Assembly (NCBI RefSeq): GCF_003122325.1
Contig: NZ_QFBC01000008.1
Span: 186,001 to 250,000, forward strand
From: Rhizobium album
GTDB taxonomy: Bacteria > Pseudomonadota > Alphaproteobacteria > Rhizobiales > Rhizobiaceae
Direction: 5' to 3'
Length of the DNA stretch: 64,000 nt
Below, one piece after another: positions 1-8,851 of the stretch. The notes under the pieces were generated by a model. The model worked only from the letters and a program-made list of their open reading frames with translations. It was not told the origin of the DNA and ran no database searches. The first letter of the stretch is position 1; each line of letters begins with the position of its first letter. The translations under genes and the position numbers were made by a program.

Positions 1-540
1 GCGGTCGGCGCCAACACGGCGCATTGGCTTGTCGACAAGCTCGGCGGCGAAGGGCAGATCGTGGTGTTGCGCGGCATTCCGACCGTCATCGACGACGAGC
101 GCATCAAGGGCTTTTCCGACGTCATCGCCAAATCCAATATCAAGATCCTCGACATCCAGTATGCAAACTGGAACCAGGACGAAGCCTTCAAGCTGATGCA
201 GGACTATCTGGCGAAATATCCGAAGATCGACGCCGTGTGGGCCAATGACGACGACATGCTGCTCGGCGTACTGGAAGCCGTCGACAATGCCGGCCGCAAG
301 GACATCAAGTACGCCCTCGGCGGCAACGGCATGAAGCAGGTCATCGAAATGGTGAAGGAGAAGAACGAGCGTACGCCGATTTCGACTCCCTATCCGCCGT
401 CGATGATCAAGTCGGCCATCTACATGACGGCGGCCCAGTTCAACGGCCAGGCTCCGGTCCGCGGTTCGTTCCTTCTCGGTGCGCCGCTGATCACCCCCGA
501 GAACGCCGACCAGTTCTACTTCCCCGATTCCCCGTTCTGA
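1..540 (+). CDS. Sugar ABC transporter substrate-binding protein, 3' part (RbsB-like)
   Basis: Open from the first base, so the gene starts outside the window; 179 residues of the C-terminal half are visible. It is a periplasmic-binding protein of the ribose/LacI-like fold (Peripla_BP_4), which delivers a sugar-type ligand to a membrane permease. Typical elements are a segment reading WANDDDMLLGVLEAV, which matches the 'NDDMAIGA' strand-helix of this family, then a GGNGMK hinge strand. The ORF ends PDSPF. The ATPase and permease genes must lie upstream, outside the window. A strong hairpin follows the stop codon and a DJ-1/PfpI gene comes next on the same strand, 61 bp away. The ligand cannot be told from the sequence. 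Confidence 0.85.
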   Translation, partial: AVGANTAHWLVDKLGGEGQIVVLRGIPTVIDDERIKGFSDVIAKSNIKILDIQYANWNQDEAFKLMQDYLAKYPKIDAVWANDDDMLLGVLEAVDNAGRKDIKYALGGNGMKQVIEMVKEKNERTPISTPYPPSMIKSAIYMTAAQFNGQAPVRGSFLLGAPLITPENADQFYFPDSPF

Positions 541-548
541 TCCAAAAC

Positions 549-572
549 GGTGCCCGGTTCCGACCGGGCACC
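549..572 (+). terminator. Intercistronic hairpin after binding-protein gene
   Basis: Perfect 10-bp stem GGTGCCCGGT / ACCGGGCACC with a TCCG loop, 8 bp after the stop codon. No T-run follows, so it is more likely an mRNA-stabilising or processing hairpin (as often found behind binding-protein genes) than a full terminator. Confidence 0.6.
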
Positions 573-601
573 ACCAGCCATATGACAAAAGGAGATATGA
601 T

Positions 602-1189
602 ATGAGCGGCAAGAAAATCCTCATGCTGACCGGCGAGTTCACCGAGGAATACGAAATCTTCGTGTTTCAGCAGGGGATGGAAGCGGTCGGGCATACGGTC
701 CACGTCGTCTGCCCGGACAAGAAGGCCGGCGACCGCATCAAGACATCGCTGCACGATTTCGAAGGCGACCAGACCTACACGGAAAAACTCGGCCACTATG
801 CCGACATCAACAAGACCTTTTCCGAAGTTCGCGTGGAAGAATACGACGCGGTCTATGCTGCCGGAGGGCGCGGCCCGGAATATATCCGCACCGACAAGCG
901 TGTGCAGGACATGGTGCGGCATTTCCATGAAAGCGGAAAGCCGATTTTCACCATTTGCCACGGCGTGCAGATCCTGATGGCCGTGCCGGGTGTTCTGAAG
1001 GGCAAGAAGGTCGCCGGTCTCGGCGCCTGCGAGCCGGAAGTCACCGCCGTCGGCGGCATCTATATCGACGTCAAACCCACCGAAGCCCATGTCGACGGCA
1101 ACATGGTTTCGGCCAAGGGCTGGACAGGTCTCGCCGCGTTCATGCGCGAGTGCCTGAACGTGCTCGGCACGAAGATCACTCACGCTTGA
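602..1189 (+). CDS. DJ-1/PfpI family protein
   Basis: 195 residues, the usual length of a single-domain PfpI/DJ-1 protein. The nucleophile elbow is visible as TICHGVQIL with Cys119-His120, preceded by the YAAGGRGPEYIR loop near residues 85-96. The fold is a class I glutamine-amidotransferase-like sandwich; relatives act as glyoxalase III/deglycase-type enzymes or cysteine peptidases, and the true substrate is unknown. The start is well supported by AAAGGAGAT 5-6 bp upstream of the ATG. It follows the sugar-binding protein on the same strand and may be its last operon member, for example detoxifying a reactive carbonyl formed during catabolism (inference). Confidence 0.88.
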   Translation: MSGKKILMLTGEFTEEYEIFVFQQGMEAVGHTVHVVCPDKKAGDRIKTSLHDFEGDQTYTEKLGHYADINKTFSEVRVEEYDAVYAAGGRGPEYIRTDKRVQDMVRHFHESGKPIFTICHGVQILMAVPGVLKGKKVAGLGACEPEVTAVGGIYIDVKPTEAHVDGNMVSAKGWTGLAAFMRECLNVLGTKITHA

Positions 1190-1206
1190 GTGACAAGTGA
1201 TTTGAG

Positions 1207-1250
1207 GGGCTTGCCTTCGTGTTTGCACGCGGGGGCAGGCCCTGTGATTT
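1207..1250 (+). terminator. Possible Rho-independent terminator
   Basis: GGGCTTGCC (1207-1215) pairs with GGCAGGCCC (1234-1242) through nine base pairs including one G-T wobble. The loop is long, about 18 nt, and a short ATTTT follows. It lies 18 bp after the PfpI stop codon. Confidence 0.4.
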
Positions 1251-1764
1251 TCCAGGCGAAGGTTCGCTTCGCGTGAGGCGGATCCGGACAGACTATCCGC
1301 CCAAGGAAATTTCCTGCCATCCTGTTCCTGCCGAAGTTCGAGACGCGGTAACGATTCCGCCGTCATGCCGGCAGGCCGTTCTGCGGCTCCGTGATTTCGG
1401 AGCCGGCCTTCCATCGATCGTCGGACAGGCTGGCATCTTCCGCGAGGCCCCGGCGGTTTGCGGATGCGAGTGAGGCCTTGCCTTGTCGTGTCGTGCACTG
1501 AGCTTGGCGGATTTTGCGAGTTCGGTTTTGGCAGAGGCGGTTAAGCTCATCGGATCAGATCATTTCCGTGCCGATATCGAAGAAGATCCGTCCATCGATG
1601 ACTTCCCCTGCGAACAGAAATTCCATCATCGGCACCGGTCAGGCCGGCCCAGGCGGAGCCGTCATGCCGAGATCGGGCCGCCGAGATCGCCGACCGCATG
1701 GCATTCGGTTCCACTTTCTCCTCAAGATCTTGATATCTATGGCAGATGACAGGACGGCGAGCCG
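1251..1764. other. Intergenic region, no gene recognised
   Basis: About 510 bp between the PfpI gene and the ferredoxin gene. Short open frames exist on both strands but none has a convincing ribosome binding site or a recognisable product. It presumably holds the promoter of the ferredoxin-P450 pair. Confidence 0.5.
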
Positions 1765-2085
1765 ATGACGGACACGTTCAAGCTCTATGTTACCGGACGG
1801 GACAGATGTACAAGCGTAAGCGATGCTCACATCGGGGTTTCGCTGCTGGAGATACTCCGGGATGCGGGTGTCTATGAGATATCGGCGATGTGTGGCGGGA
1901 ACTGTTCATGCGCGACCTGTCACGTCTACGTAGAGGCGGCCGGTCTGCTGTCGGGGCCTGATATCGAGGAAGCCGAGATGCTCGATACGCTGCTTCATCA
2001 GGAACCGCTTTCCCGCCTTGCCTGCCAGGTGGCTGTCACGGCAGGCATCGACTGCCTCAGGGTCGAAGTGGCGCCGGAAGAATAG
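1765..2085 (+). CDS. [2Fe-2S] ferredoxin, adrenodoxin/putidaredoxin type
   Basis: 106 residues, normal for vertebrate-type/bacterial P450 ferredoxins. The cluster ligands follow the family pattern C-x5-C-x2-C plus a distal Cys: Cys43, Cys49, Cys52 and Cys87 (RLACQ). An extra Cys47 lies inside the first loop. It is a cytoplasmic one-electron carrier. The next gene, 29 bp downstream on the same strand, is a cytochrome P450, so it is almost certainly that enzyme's redox partner. No ferredoxin reductase is present in the window and one must be supplied from elsewhere. The start is the ATG preceded by AGGACGGCG. Confidence 0.92.
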   Translation: MTDTFKLYVTGRDRCTSVSDAHIGVSLLEILRDAGVYEISAMCGGNCSCATCHVYVEAAGLLSGPDIEEAEMLDTLLHQEPLSRLACQVAVTAGIDCLRVEVAPEE

Positions 2086-2114
2086 TTCAGGTGATGCAGC
2101 AAAGGGGCAGAGCA

Positions 2115-3401
2115 ATGCCGACACATCTCGATATCCGATCGTTCCCCACCACATCCGACTTCGGCTTTTCCGGCGGCCGAGACAATTTTCGCGCCTTTTG
2201 CCGGCGCGTCTTCAGTGCGAAGGAGCCGCGCTTCCTTCGCACGCCGGAAAACCAGCTCGTCGTCTTTCGCCATGCCGACCTGATGCTGTTCGGCACCGCG
2301 CCGGAAGTCGGCAACCTGCCGATCGGCAGGATGTATCCAAATCGCTTCAAGGAAGGTGCAAGCCCGGAGCGGCCGCCGGGCTGGGAGATCGGCGAGGTGA
2401 TCGCCAGCCAGGTGTTCACCTTCAATCCGCCGCTGCACGGCCCGGCCCGCCGCATGCTGTTGAACTGGCTCGGCCCGAAACAGGTCGGCCAGATGGAGGA
2501 ACTGGCCCGCACGGTCACGCGCCACGTCATCAGCCGAATTCGGGACGGTGAAACCGTCGATCTGGTCGAGACGGTTGCGGAGGCCGTGGTCGTGGGATTC
2601 TGGAGCCGGCTCCTTCACCTGACCGATGAGGAATCGATAACGATCGGTCGATGCGCCCATGACATGACGAGGCTCTTCCATGCCAATCGCAGCCAGGAAG
2701 ACCTGAGGATACTGGATCAGGCGTTTGCGGAATATGCGCGCCTGCTCGATCTGGCGGCGATGCGGGGACTTGAGAAGGGCGATCCCGCCATGCTTGAAAT
2801 CGCGGCGAAACTGAAGGAGCTCGATTTTCCCGACGACCCCTACGAAGTGGGGTTGGTTCCCAAGTCGGTCGGCGCGGTTCTCGCCGGCAATCTCGTCGAC
2901 GGTTTTCATACGGCGGCGCTGGCCGCGGCCAACACGTTCCACGCCTTGCTCCACAATCCGGAGGCGATGGCGACGGTGCGGCAGGCACCCGAAACCCTGC
3001 CGCGGGCAATCGTGGAGGCGCTTCGGCTCGAGCCTCCCGTCCTTTCCCTCGGCCGTTATGTCCTGCGGGACTTCCATTTCGACGGGCATGTCCTGCCTGC
3101 CGGGACCAGGGTCACCATGGTGTGGGCGGCAGGCAACCACGATCCGTCCGTCTTCCCGGAGCCCGAGCGTTTCGACATGAGCCGGCCTCAGACGGGCCTC
3201 ACGACCTTCGGTACGGGGATCCATATCTGTCCCGGCCGTTATGCCGGCGTGATGTTGACGAGGGTCATGCTGGAGGAATTCGCCGCGCAGGACATCGAGA
3301 TCGACCATGCCGAGATGCCGGCCGAATGGATCCCAGACCATGTCATGAACCAGCTCAGGGTGTTCCCCGCCCGCATAAGCCTGTGCGAGAAGGACCGTTG
3401 A
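2115..3401 (+). CDS. Cytochrome P450
   Basis: 428 residues, usual for a soluble bacterial class I P450. Visible motifs are the K-helix ExxR (EALR), the meander region, and the haem loop FGTGIHICPG with proximal ligand Cys372. The I-helix is unusual: where most P450s read (A/G)Gx(D/E)TT, this one reads DGFHTA (residues 262-267), so the acid of the acid-alcohol pair is His265, followed by Thr266. This may alter proton delivery for oxygen activation. I chose the ATG at 2115 because AAAGGGG precedes it; GTG/ATG codons at 2091-2094 are less well placed. Electrons should come from the adjacent ferredoxin. The substrate is unknown. Confidence 0.92.
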   Translation: MPTHLDIRSFPTTSDFGFSGGRDNFRAFCRRVFSAKEPRFLRTPENQLVVFRHADLMLFGTAPEVGNLPIGRMYPNRFKEGASPERPPGWEIGEVIASQVFTFNPPLHGPARRMLLNWLGPKQVGQMEELARTVTRHVISRIRDGETVDLVETVAEAVVVGFWSRLLHLTDEESITIGRCAHDMTRLFHANRSQEDLRILDQAFAEYARLLDLAAMRGLEKGDPAMLEIAAKLKELDFPDDPYEVGLVPKSVGAVLAGNLVDGFHTAALAAANTFHALLHNPEAMATVRQAPETLPRAIVEALRLEPPVLSLGRYVLRDFHFDGHVLPAGTRVTMVWAAGNHDPSVFPEPERFDMSRPQTGLTTFGTGIHICPGRYAGVMLTRVMLEEFAAQDIEIDHAEMPAEWIPDHVMNQLRVFPARISLCEKDR

Positions 3402-3419
3402 CCACGCCTTTGGTAGGGC

Positions 3420-4484
3420 TCAGTACAGGCGGCGGCCATCCGGTCGTTCGCCATTTTCGCGAAATGCCCGCCTGTAGTGCGTTGGACTGGTCTCGTACCG
3501 GGCGCGGAAAGCTCTGAAATAGGTTCCCGGCGATGAGAACCCGCAGGCGAGTCCCGTTTCCCCGACACTCATCGTACTGTAGAGAAGCAACTCCTTGGCC
3601 CGTTGCAACCGGAATGTCAGGTAATAGCTCTTCGGGCTCGCCTTGAGATATTTGCGAAAAAGATATTGCAGTTCCCTGACGGAAATTTCGCAGCGAGCCG
3701 CCAGGTCCTCGATCGACAGCGGCTCCTCAATCGTTTCCTGCATCAGTCTTTGCGCACGGGCGAGGATGGGGTTGGTCTGCCAGGTGGTGTTGTTGACGAT
3801 CTGCCGTTGCAACCCGTGCTCGGCCCTCGCGTCCGGGTAGACGATCTCGTTGGCGACGACCTCCATCAAGGCTTTTCCGCAAAAGCGCTCGAGCATATGC
3901 AGCGACAGATCCAGGCTTGCCAGTTGGCCGGCGCAGGTCGAGCGGTCCCGATCAACGACGAAGAGCTGTTCCACCACGTCCGTCTCCGGATGAAGCTCCC
4001 TGAAGGACGGGATCGTGCTCCAGTGGCTGGTGGCACGGTAGCCTTTCAGAAGACCCGCTTCGGCAAGCAGAAGGGGCGCGGCGTCCAGGGCGCAGATATG
4101 GATCCTGGCCGCCGCCTGCCGACGAAGCCATCGAAAGAGCGCGCCCTTGCTGTCGCCGCTGAATTCATAGGAGGAATGCAGCAGCACCAGATCGTAGGTC
4201 CTTGCATCGTCGAGCGACGCGGTGACGGGCAACGGGATGTCCATCGACGGCCGCCGGCCATGGTCGGGCGACAGGAAGTCTATCTGGAACAGCGGTGCTT
4301 TGCTCAGCCTGTTTGCCGCGCGGAAAGGCTCGATGGAGAGCAATGCGGCATGCAGCGCGGGCTCGACGCAAACGAGCGCTATGGAAAAGGGGCGCTGGAG
4401 GTCGAAGCGCGCTTGATCTGGTGCCTGCATGCGTCGTCCGTTAAGCGGCCCGTCCCGGGCGACAGGAACGGCGCAATCTTCCAT
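3420..4484 (-). CDS. GlxA-type AraC family transcriptional regulator (paralogue 1)
   Basis: 354 residues in two domains: an N-terminal DJ-1/PfpI-like (GATase1-like) domain, roughly residues 35-220, and a C-terminal AraC double helix-turn-helix ending in the ACGFSSPGTYFRAFRARY signature. The start could be the downstream ATG at 4430 (MQAPDQ...), as the extra residues are not conserved with the paralogue. It is strongly similar along its length to the regulator at 13789-14862, sharing segments such as SIEPFRAANR, LFRWLRRQAAA, PLLLAEAGLL and RSTCAGQ. It lies 74 bp downstream of the aminotransferase gene on the same strand and converges with the P450. The two paralogues flank the transporter/catabolic operon, so both are candidate regulators of it. 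Confidence 0.9.
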   Translation of the reverse strand: MEDCAVPVARDGPLNGRRMQAPDQARFDLQRPFSIALVCVEPALHAALLSIEPFRAANRLSKAPLFQIDFLSPDHGRRPSMDIPLPVTASLDDARTYDLVLLHSSYEFSGDSKGALFRWLRRQAAARIHICALDAAPLLLAEAGLLKGYRATSHWSTIPSFRELHPETDVVEQLFVVDRDRSTCAGQLASLDLSLHMLERFCGKALMEVVANEIVYPDARAEHGLQRQIVNNTTWQTNPILARAQRLMQETIEEPLSIEDLAARCEISVRELQYLFRKYLKASPKSYYLTFRLQRAKELLLYSTMSVGETGLACGFSSPGTYFRAFRARYETSPTHYRRAFRENGERPDGRRLY

Positions 4485-4558
4485 ATGGTCTTCAATCCCG
4501 GCCGCGATGCGGCAGACGAAGAGCGTTGCTTGTGCGCTCTCCGTCCCGCGTTTCGCTG

Positions 4559-5794
4559 CTATCGTGCCGTCCGTATCGTGTCCTTCATGGCCGCATCCGC
4601 CGCCTCGAGCGCACGATCGATATCGGCGGGCTGATGCGCGGCGCAGAGGAACATGTTGTGTCGCGGATGCAGGTAGATGCCGTGGCGCAGGGCCGCGGCG
4701 CAGAATGCGTTGGCGATCGTGAGATCCTCATCGCCGAGGAAGCGGACCATCGGCATCTGCACGGGTCCGGTCTGGCTCAGTTCGAAGCCGTTGCGGGCGG
4801 CGATCTCGGTCAGGCCCGCGCGGAACCGCTGGCCCATGGCTTCGATATGGGCCAGAGCGTCCGTCGTGCGCAGGATCTCGATGGTCTTCAGCGCGGCTGC
4901 CATCGCGGCGGATCCGTACCAGAAGGACCCCGTCACGAATATTTTGGAGGCGCCTTCCAGCATGCTTTTGCTTCCTGCAACGGCAGCGAGCGGCCAGCCG
5001 TTGGCGATGGATTTCGAATAGGCGCCGAGATCCGGCTTGACGCCGTAGCGGGCCCAGCTGCCACGCACGTCCAGCCGGAAACCGGCGCGGACGTCGTCGA
5101 GGATCAAGGCCGCGCCTGTCCGGTCGCAGATGGCGCGTGCATGCTTGAGAAACGCTTCCTCGGGCATTTCCTGGTCGCGGTTCACATCGTGACGAAAGGC
5201 GGTCATCATGATCGCCGCCATGTCGTCGCCGGCCTGTGCCACGGCTTCGTCGAGGCTGGCACGATCGTTGTAGTCGAAGAGGATGAGATGGGCCCGATCC
5301 TCCGTCGTCACGCCGACGACCGAAGGCGAGCACCACGGAACCGCGCCGTGATAGGCACCACGCGCCACGAGAATCTTGCGCTTGCCCGTGGTGGCGCGCG
5401 CGACGGTGACGCAGGTGGTTGTCGCGTCGGTGCCGTTCTTCTGGAAAAGAGCCCAGTCGGCATAGTCGATCGTGTCGACCACCGTTTCCGCCAGCTCGAC
5501 CATCACCTCGGTCGGGCCGTTGCCGATATCGCCGATGCCGATCTGGTCGATGGCTGCCCTGTCGATATCCGGCTGCTTGTAGCCCAGAATGTTCGGGCCC
5601 CAGGCGCACATGAAATCGATATATTCGTTGCCGTCGACGTCCCAGACGCGGCAACCGTCGGATTTCGCGAAGAACTGCGGATAGCCCGGGCCGATCGCGC
5701 GCGTGGCCATGTGTCCCCATACGCCGTTCGGCACCACCTTGCTGGCCCGCGCCAGAAGCGCATTGTCGCGGCTGTTCACGAGTTTCTGTTGCAT
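4559..5794 (-). CDS. Class III aminotransferase (glutamate-1-semialdehyde aminomutase-like)
   Basis: 411 residues from the ATG at 5794, which has AGGGAGAG upstream; a longer frame to 5836 would overlap the previous gene. PLP enzyme of fold type I: the Schiff-base lysine is about Lys261 in YSKSIANGWPLAAVAG, and the cofactor Asp is about Asp233 in LILDDVRAGFR, where the usual DEV reads DDV. The family moves an amino group between an omega-amino or amino-alcohol substrate and a keto acid, or within one molecule. It is the last enzyme gene of a leftward operon, 13 bp behind the class II aldolase. Substrate not inferable, but the context suggests an amino compound imported by the peptide-type transporter upstream. 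Confidence 0.88.
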   Translation of the reverse strand: MQQKLVNSRDNALLARASKVVPNGVWGHMATRAIGPGYPQFFAKSDGCRVWDVDGNEYIDFMCAWGPNILGYKQPDIDRAAIDQIGIGDIGNGPTEVMVELAETVVDTIDYADWALFQKNGTDATTTCVTVARATTGKRKILVARGAYHGAVPWCSPSVVGVTTEDRAHLILFDYNDRASLDEAVAQAGDDMAAIMMTAFRHDVNRDQEMPEEAFLKHARAICDRTGAALILDDVRAGFRLDVRGSWARYGVKPDLGAYSKSIANGWPLAAVAGSKSMLEGASKIFVTGSFWYGSAAMAAALKTIEILRTTDALAHIEAMGQRFRAGLTEIAARNGFELSQTGPVQMPMVRFLGDEDLTIANAFCAAALRHGIYLHPRHNMFLCAAHQPADIDRALEAADAAMKDTIRTAR

Positions 5795-5807
5795 CTGTCT
5801 CTCCCTT

Positions 5808-6464
5808 TCACGCATTCGGCGCGTCTTGCCGGCCATAGGTCTTGTAACGTTGCTTGACCTCGACCAGCTCTTTCTCGTTCAGCAGGACCGGTTCCGCGAA
5901 GGACCGGCAGAGCATGTATTGCCGCGCCAGGGTCTCAAGCTTCAGGGCGCGGCCATAGGCTTCCGTCAGGGTCGAGCCGACGGTGACCATGCCGTGATTG
6001 GCGAGCAGGCAGGCGGTCCGGCCCTCCAGCGCCTCGACCGTGACGTCGGCAAGCTCCGGCGAACCGAAGGTGGCGTACCGCGAGCAGCGCACGTCATCGC
6101 CGCCGAAGCCTGCGATCATGTAATGAAAGGCGGGTAGCCCGATGCGCGCGCAGGACAGGGCGACGCAGTGGTCCGGATGGGCATGCACCACCGAGCGGAC
6201 CTCCGGGCGCGCCTTGTAGATGGCGGCATGCAACGCCCACTCGCTCGAAGGCTTGATGCTGCCCGACCAGTTGCCGTCGAGGTCCATCGCGACGATGGTT
6301 TCGGGCAGGAATTGCCGGGACGGGATACCACTGGGCGTGATGAGCATGCCGTCCTCGGTGCGGATGCTCATGTTGCCTGTGGTGCCGACATTGATGCGCT
6401 GGATTTCGGCGTCGATCGACGCATCGATCAGGGATTGGCGAAGGGCTTGTGTGGATATGTCCAT
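5808..6464 (-). CDS. Class II aldolase/adducin family protein, OtnC-like 3-oxo-tetronate 4-phosphate decarboxylase
   Basis: 218 residues, standard for fuculose-phosphate-aldolase-type enzymes. The metal and acid residues are present: Glu75 (SSEW), His94 and His96 (HAHPDH) and His157 (ANHG). Relatives cleave or decarboxylate phosphorylated sugar acids with Zn or Mn. The gene directly upstream, only 3 bp away, encodes an OtnK-type kinase; kinase plus this aldolase is the diagnostic pair of the 3-oxo-tetronate (threonate/erythronate) route. The usual partner dehydrogenase and isomerase genes are absent, and an aminotransferase takes their place. The assignment as OtnC rests on the pairing, not on unique residues. 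Confidence 0.85.
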   Translation of the reverse strand: MDISTQALRQSLIDASIDAEIQRINVGTTGNMSIRTEDGMLITPSGIPSRQFLPETIVAMDLDGNWSGSIKPSSEWALHAAIYKARPEVRSVVHAHPDHCVALSCARIGLPAFHYMIAGFGGDDVRCSRYATFGSPELADVTVEALEGRTACLLANHGMVTVGSTLTEAYGRALKLETLARQYMLCRSFAEPVLLNEKELVEVKQRYKTYGRQDAPNA

Positions 6465-6467
6465 GGA

Positions 6468-7796
6468 TCAGGCTTTCGGGGGCCAAAGGTCGAGAAGGGG
6501 GGCTTGGGAGATCGGGCGGCGCATGTCCTCGAGCGCCGAGGCGAAGATATCGATGCTGCCGAGCTTGCCGGATTTCAGCATCAGGGCGACGGGAAAAGGC
6601 TGGAGGGCGACAGACCGGGAAAAGCCCGGCTCGTGATAGGGACCGATGTCGAGATCGGTGATGCCGAGCGCACGCACCACGGAACCGGATGTCTCGCCGC
6701 CCGCCACGACGAGCCGCCGGACGCCATGGTCGAACACGATCGATCGAGCGACGTCGGAAAGGATGGCTTCGACTTTTGCAGCGATTTCCAGGCGGCCGTG
6801 CGCCGCCTGCAGCACATCGACCCGCTCCTGGGGCAGGGCGGTGCTGATCGCGAAATCCCGGCCCTCGGCAGCGGCCGCCGCGGCGAACCGTTTCGCTTCG
6901 GAGACGACATCGCGACCGGCATAGGCCTGTTCGACGTCGATGGTGAAAACGGGGTGCGACTGTCCGAAACGTGCAAGTTGTGCTGCCGTTTGATCGGCGA
7001 GGCTTCCGACCAGGACGGCACCCTTCCCCTCGACGCCGTCGAGCCGAACCGGTGCGGGAGACGGCAGCAGGCCGCTCTCGAACCACAGGGGCGGCAGATG
7101 GGCTGCGACGGACGAATTGCCGGTGAGGACCGGGGCATCGACGGCGGCTGCCGCCAGCGTGGCGAGATGATGCTCATAAAGCGTGTCGCAAATGAAGAAC
7201 GACGTTGCGGTGTTCGCATCGCAATGGCTGCGTATCGCCTCCGGGCCTCGTTCGACCACGGCATAATCGACCAGCCCAACGGCTCTGCTGCTCTGGGCCT
7301 GCAGGACGCGGACGAGGTTGGAATCGGTCATCGGCGTCAACGGGTCGAAGCGCTTGGGCGATTCTCCCAGCAACTGCGCCCCACCGAACATATGGCCCTG
7401 ATAGACGGTGCGCCGGGTTTCGCAGAGGGCTGGCACGAACAGGGCCTGTTGCGCGCCCAGCCGCTGCAGGATGGCCTCGGCGCAAGGACCGATATTGCCG
7501 GCGGGCGTGGAATCGAAGGTGGCGCAATATTTGAAGAAAATCTGCCGCGTGCCCTGCTCGATAAGGCGCTCCAGCGCTTCGAGTGTCGTGCGCACCGCCT
7601 CGGCGACGGGCGCGACCCGCGATTTCAGCGCAAAGACATGCGCTGAGCCGTATCGGGCAGGCTCGCCTGCCCCGACCGAAAGCGTCGTCGGAACGCCGCG
7701 CGCGATCAGCATGGAGGCCAGTTCGAGACCACCGGTCAGATCGTCGGCGATAGCCCCGAAAACGAGCGGCTTCTTGTTGGGTGTATGGGGTTTCAT
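6468..7796 (-). CDS. Four-carbon acid sugar kinase family protein, OtnK-like
   Basis: 442 residues, typical of the DUF1537/SBD family. The N-terminal [11 protein letters not shown] motif (residues 17-27) and the C-terminal glycine-rich [13 protein letters not shown] nucleotide-binding segment are both clear. Members phosphorylate 3-oxo-tetronate, D-threonate or erythronate with ATP in the cytoplasm. The start codon overlaps the stop of the upstream ATPase gene by 4 bp, so kinase and transporter are translationally coupled. This implies that the imported compound, or a product of it, is the kinase substrate (inference). Confidence 0.9.
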   Translation of the reverse strand: MKPHTPNKKPLVFGAIADDLTGGLELASMLIARGVPTTLSVGAGEPARYGSAHVFALKSRVAPVAEAVRTTLEALERLIEQGTRQIFFKYCATFDSTPAGNIGPCAEAILQRLGAQQALFVPALCETRRTVYQGHMFGGAQLLGESPKRFDPLTPMTDSNLVRVLQAQSSRAVGLVDYAVVERGPEAIRSHCDANTATSFFICDTLYEHHLATLAAAAVDAPVLTGNSSVAAHLPPLWFESGLLPSPAPVRLDGVEGKGAVLVGSLADQTAAQLARFGQSHPVFTIDVEQAYAGRDVVSEAKRFAAAAAAEGRDFAISTALPQERVDVLQAAHGRLEIAAKVEAILSDVARSIVFDHGVRRLVVAGGETSGSVVRALGITDLDIGPYHEPGFSRSVALQPFPVALMLKSGKLGSIDIFASALEDMRRPISQAPLLDLWPPKA

Positions 7797-8851
7797 TCTG
7801 TCACCTGCACAGTGGCGCCATTCATGATTTCGGCATTTTCCTCACCGCTTTCGGGAAAGTGACAGGCGGCGCGATGCCCCGGATCGATGACGTCGAGTTC
7901 GGGGGGCACGGCCGCGCATATCTCCTGCGCCTTCCAGCAGCGGGTGCGGAATGGACAGCCCGACGGCACGTTGAGCGGGCTCGGCACGTCTCCCTTGAGC
8001 GTGATCCGCTGGCGCGCCCGCTCCGCATCCGGGTCTGGAAGCGGAACCGCCGACAGCAGCGCCTTGGTATAGGGATGAGCCGGCGCCTCGTAGATCTGTG
8101 CGGCCTCGCCGATCTCGACGATCTTGCCGAGATACATCACCGCGACCCGATCGGAGACGTGCCGCACCACCGCCAGGTCATGGGCGATGAACACATAGGC
8201 GATGCCCAGCTTCTCCTGCAGTTCTTCCAGCAGGTTCAGGACGCCGGCCTGTACCGAGACGTCGAGCGCCGACACGGGCTCGTCGAGCACCAGCACCTCG
8301 GGTTCCAGCGCGAGAGCCCGCGCGATGCCGACGCGCTGCCGCTGGCCGCCGGAAAGCTCATGCGGATAGCGGTCGCCGTGCTCGGGCGCGAGGCGGACGA
8401 GGTCGAGCAGTTCGGCAGCACGGGCGCGTGCCGGCGCGCCTGTCATTCCGATGAGGCGGAGAGGTTCGCAGATGATGTCGCGGATCTTCATGCGCGGATG
8501 CAGCGACGCCAGGGGGTCCTGGAACACGATCTGGAGATGGCGGCGGAATTTGCGCATTTCCTCGGCCGACAAGGTCGAGAGGTTTGTGCCCTTGAAACTG
8601 ACGTCGCCGGAAGACGGTTCGATGAGCCGAAGCAGGCAGCGGCCGAGCGTCGACTTTCCGCAACCGGATTCGCCGACCAGGCCCAGTGTCTCGCCTTTGG
8701 CAAGCTGGAAAGAAACGCCGCCGACCGCCTTGACCCTGCGCACCGGACTCCAGCCGAGCAGGCCGCCCCTGACGACGAAATCCTTGGTGAGATTGTGGAC
8801 GGAAAGGATCGGCTCGTCGCGCCCTGAACCGATGGATGCTTGTTCGGTCAT
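7793..8851 (-). CDS. Oligopeptide/dipeptide-type ABC transporter ATP-binding protein (DppF-like)
   Basis: 352 residues. Walker [10 protein letters not shown] at residues 60-68, Q-loop [11 protein letters not shown], signature [15 protein letters not shown], Walker [13 protein letters not shown] and switch FIAHDL. The C-terminal oligopeptide-transporter domain with its cysteine-rich loop ([14 protein letters not shown]) is present. It pairs with the DppD-like ATPase encoded upstream (4-bp overlap) to energise the two permeases. Peptide-family transporters also carry nickel, opines, oligosaccharides and other solutes, so the name does not fix the substrate; the OtnK-like kinase behind it argues for a sugar-acid derivative. 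Confidence 0.93.
   Translation of the reverse strand: MTEQASIGSGRDEPILSVHNLTKDFVVRGGLLGWSPVRRVKAVGGVSFQLAKGETLGLVGESGCGKSTLGRCLLRLIEPSSGDVSFKGTNLSTLSAEEMRKFRRHLQIVFQDPLASLHPRMKIRDIICEPLRLIGMTGAPARARAAELLDLVRLAPEHGDRYPHELSGGQRQRVGIARALALEPEVLVLDEPVSALDVSVQAGVLNLLEELQEKLGIAYVFIAHDLAVVRHVSDRVAVMYLGKIVEIGEAAQIYEAPAHPYTKALLSAVPLPDPDAERARQRITLKGDVPSPLNVPSGCPFRTRCWKAQEICAAVPPELDVIDPGHRAACHFPESGEENAEIMNGATVQVTE

Noticed and set aside
1219-1473. Open frame in the gap before the ferredoxin gene
   Set aside because: No ribosome binding site, no recognisable domain, and a non-coding-like amino acid make-up.
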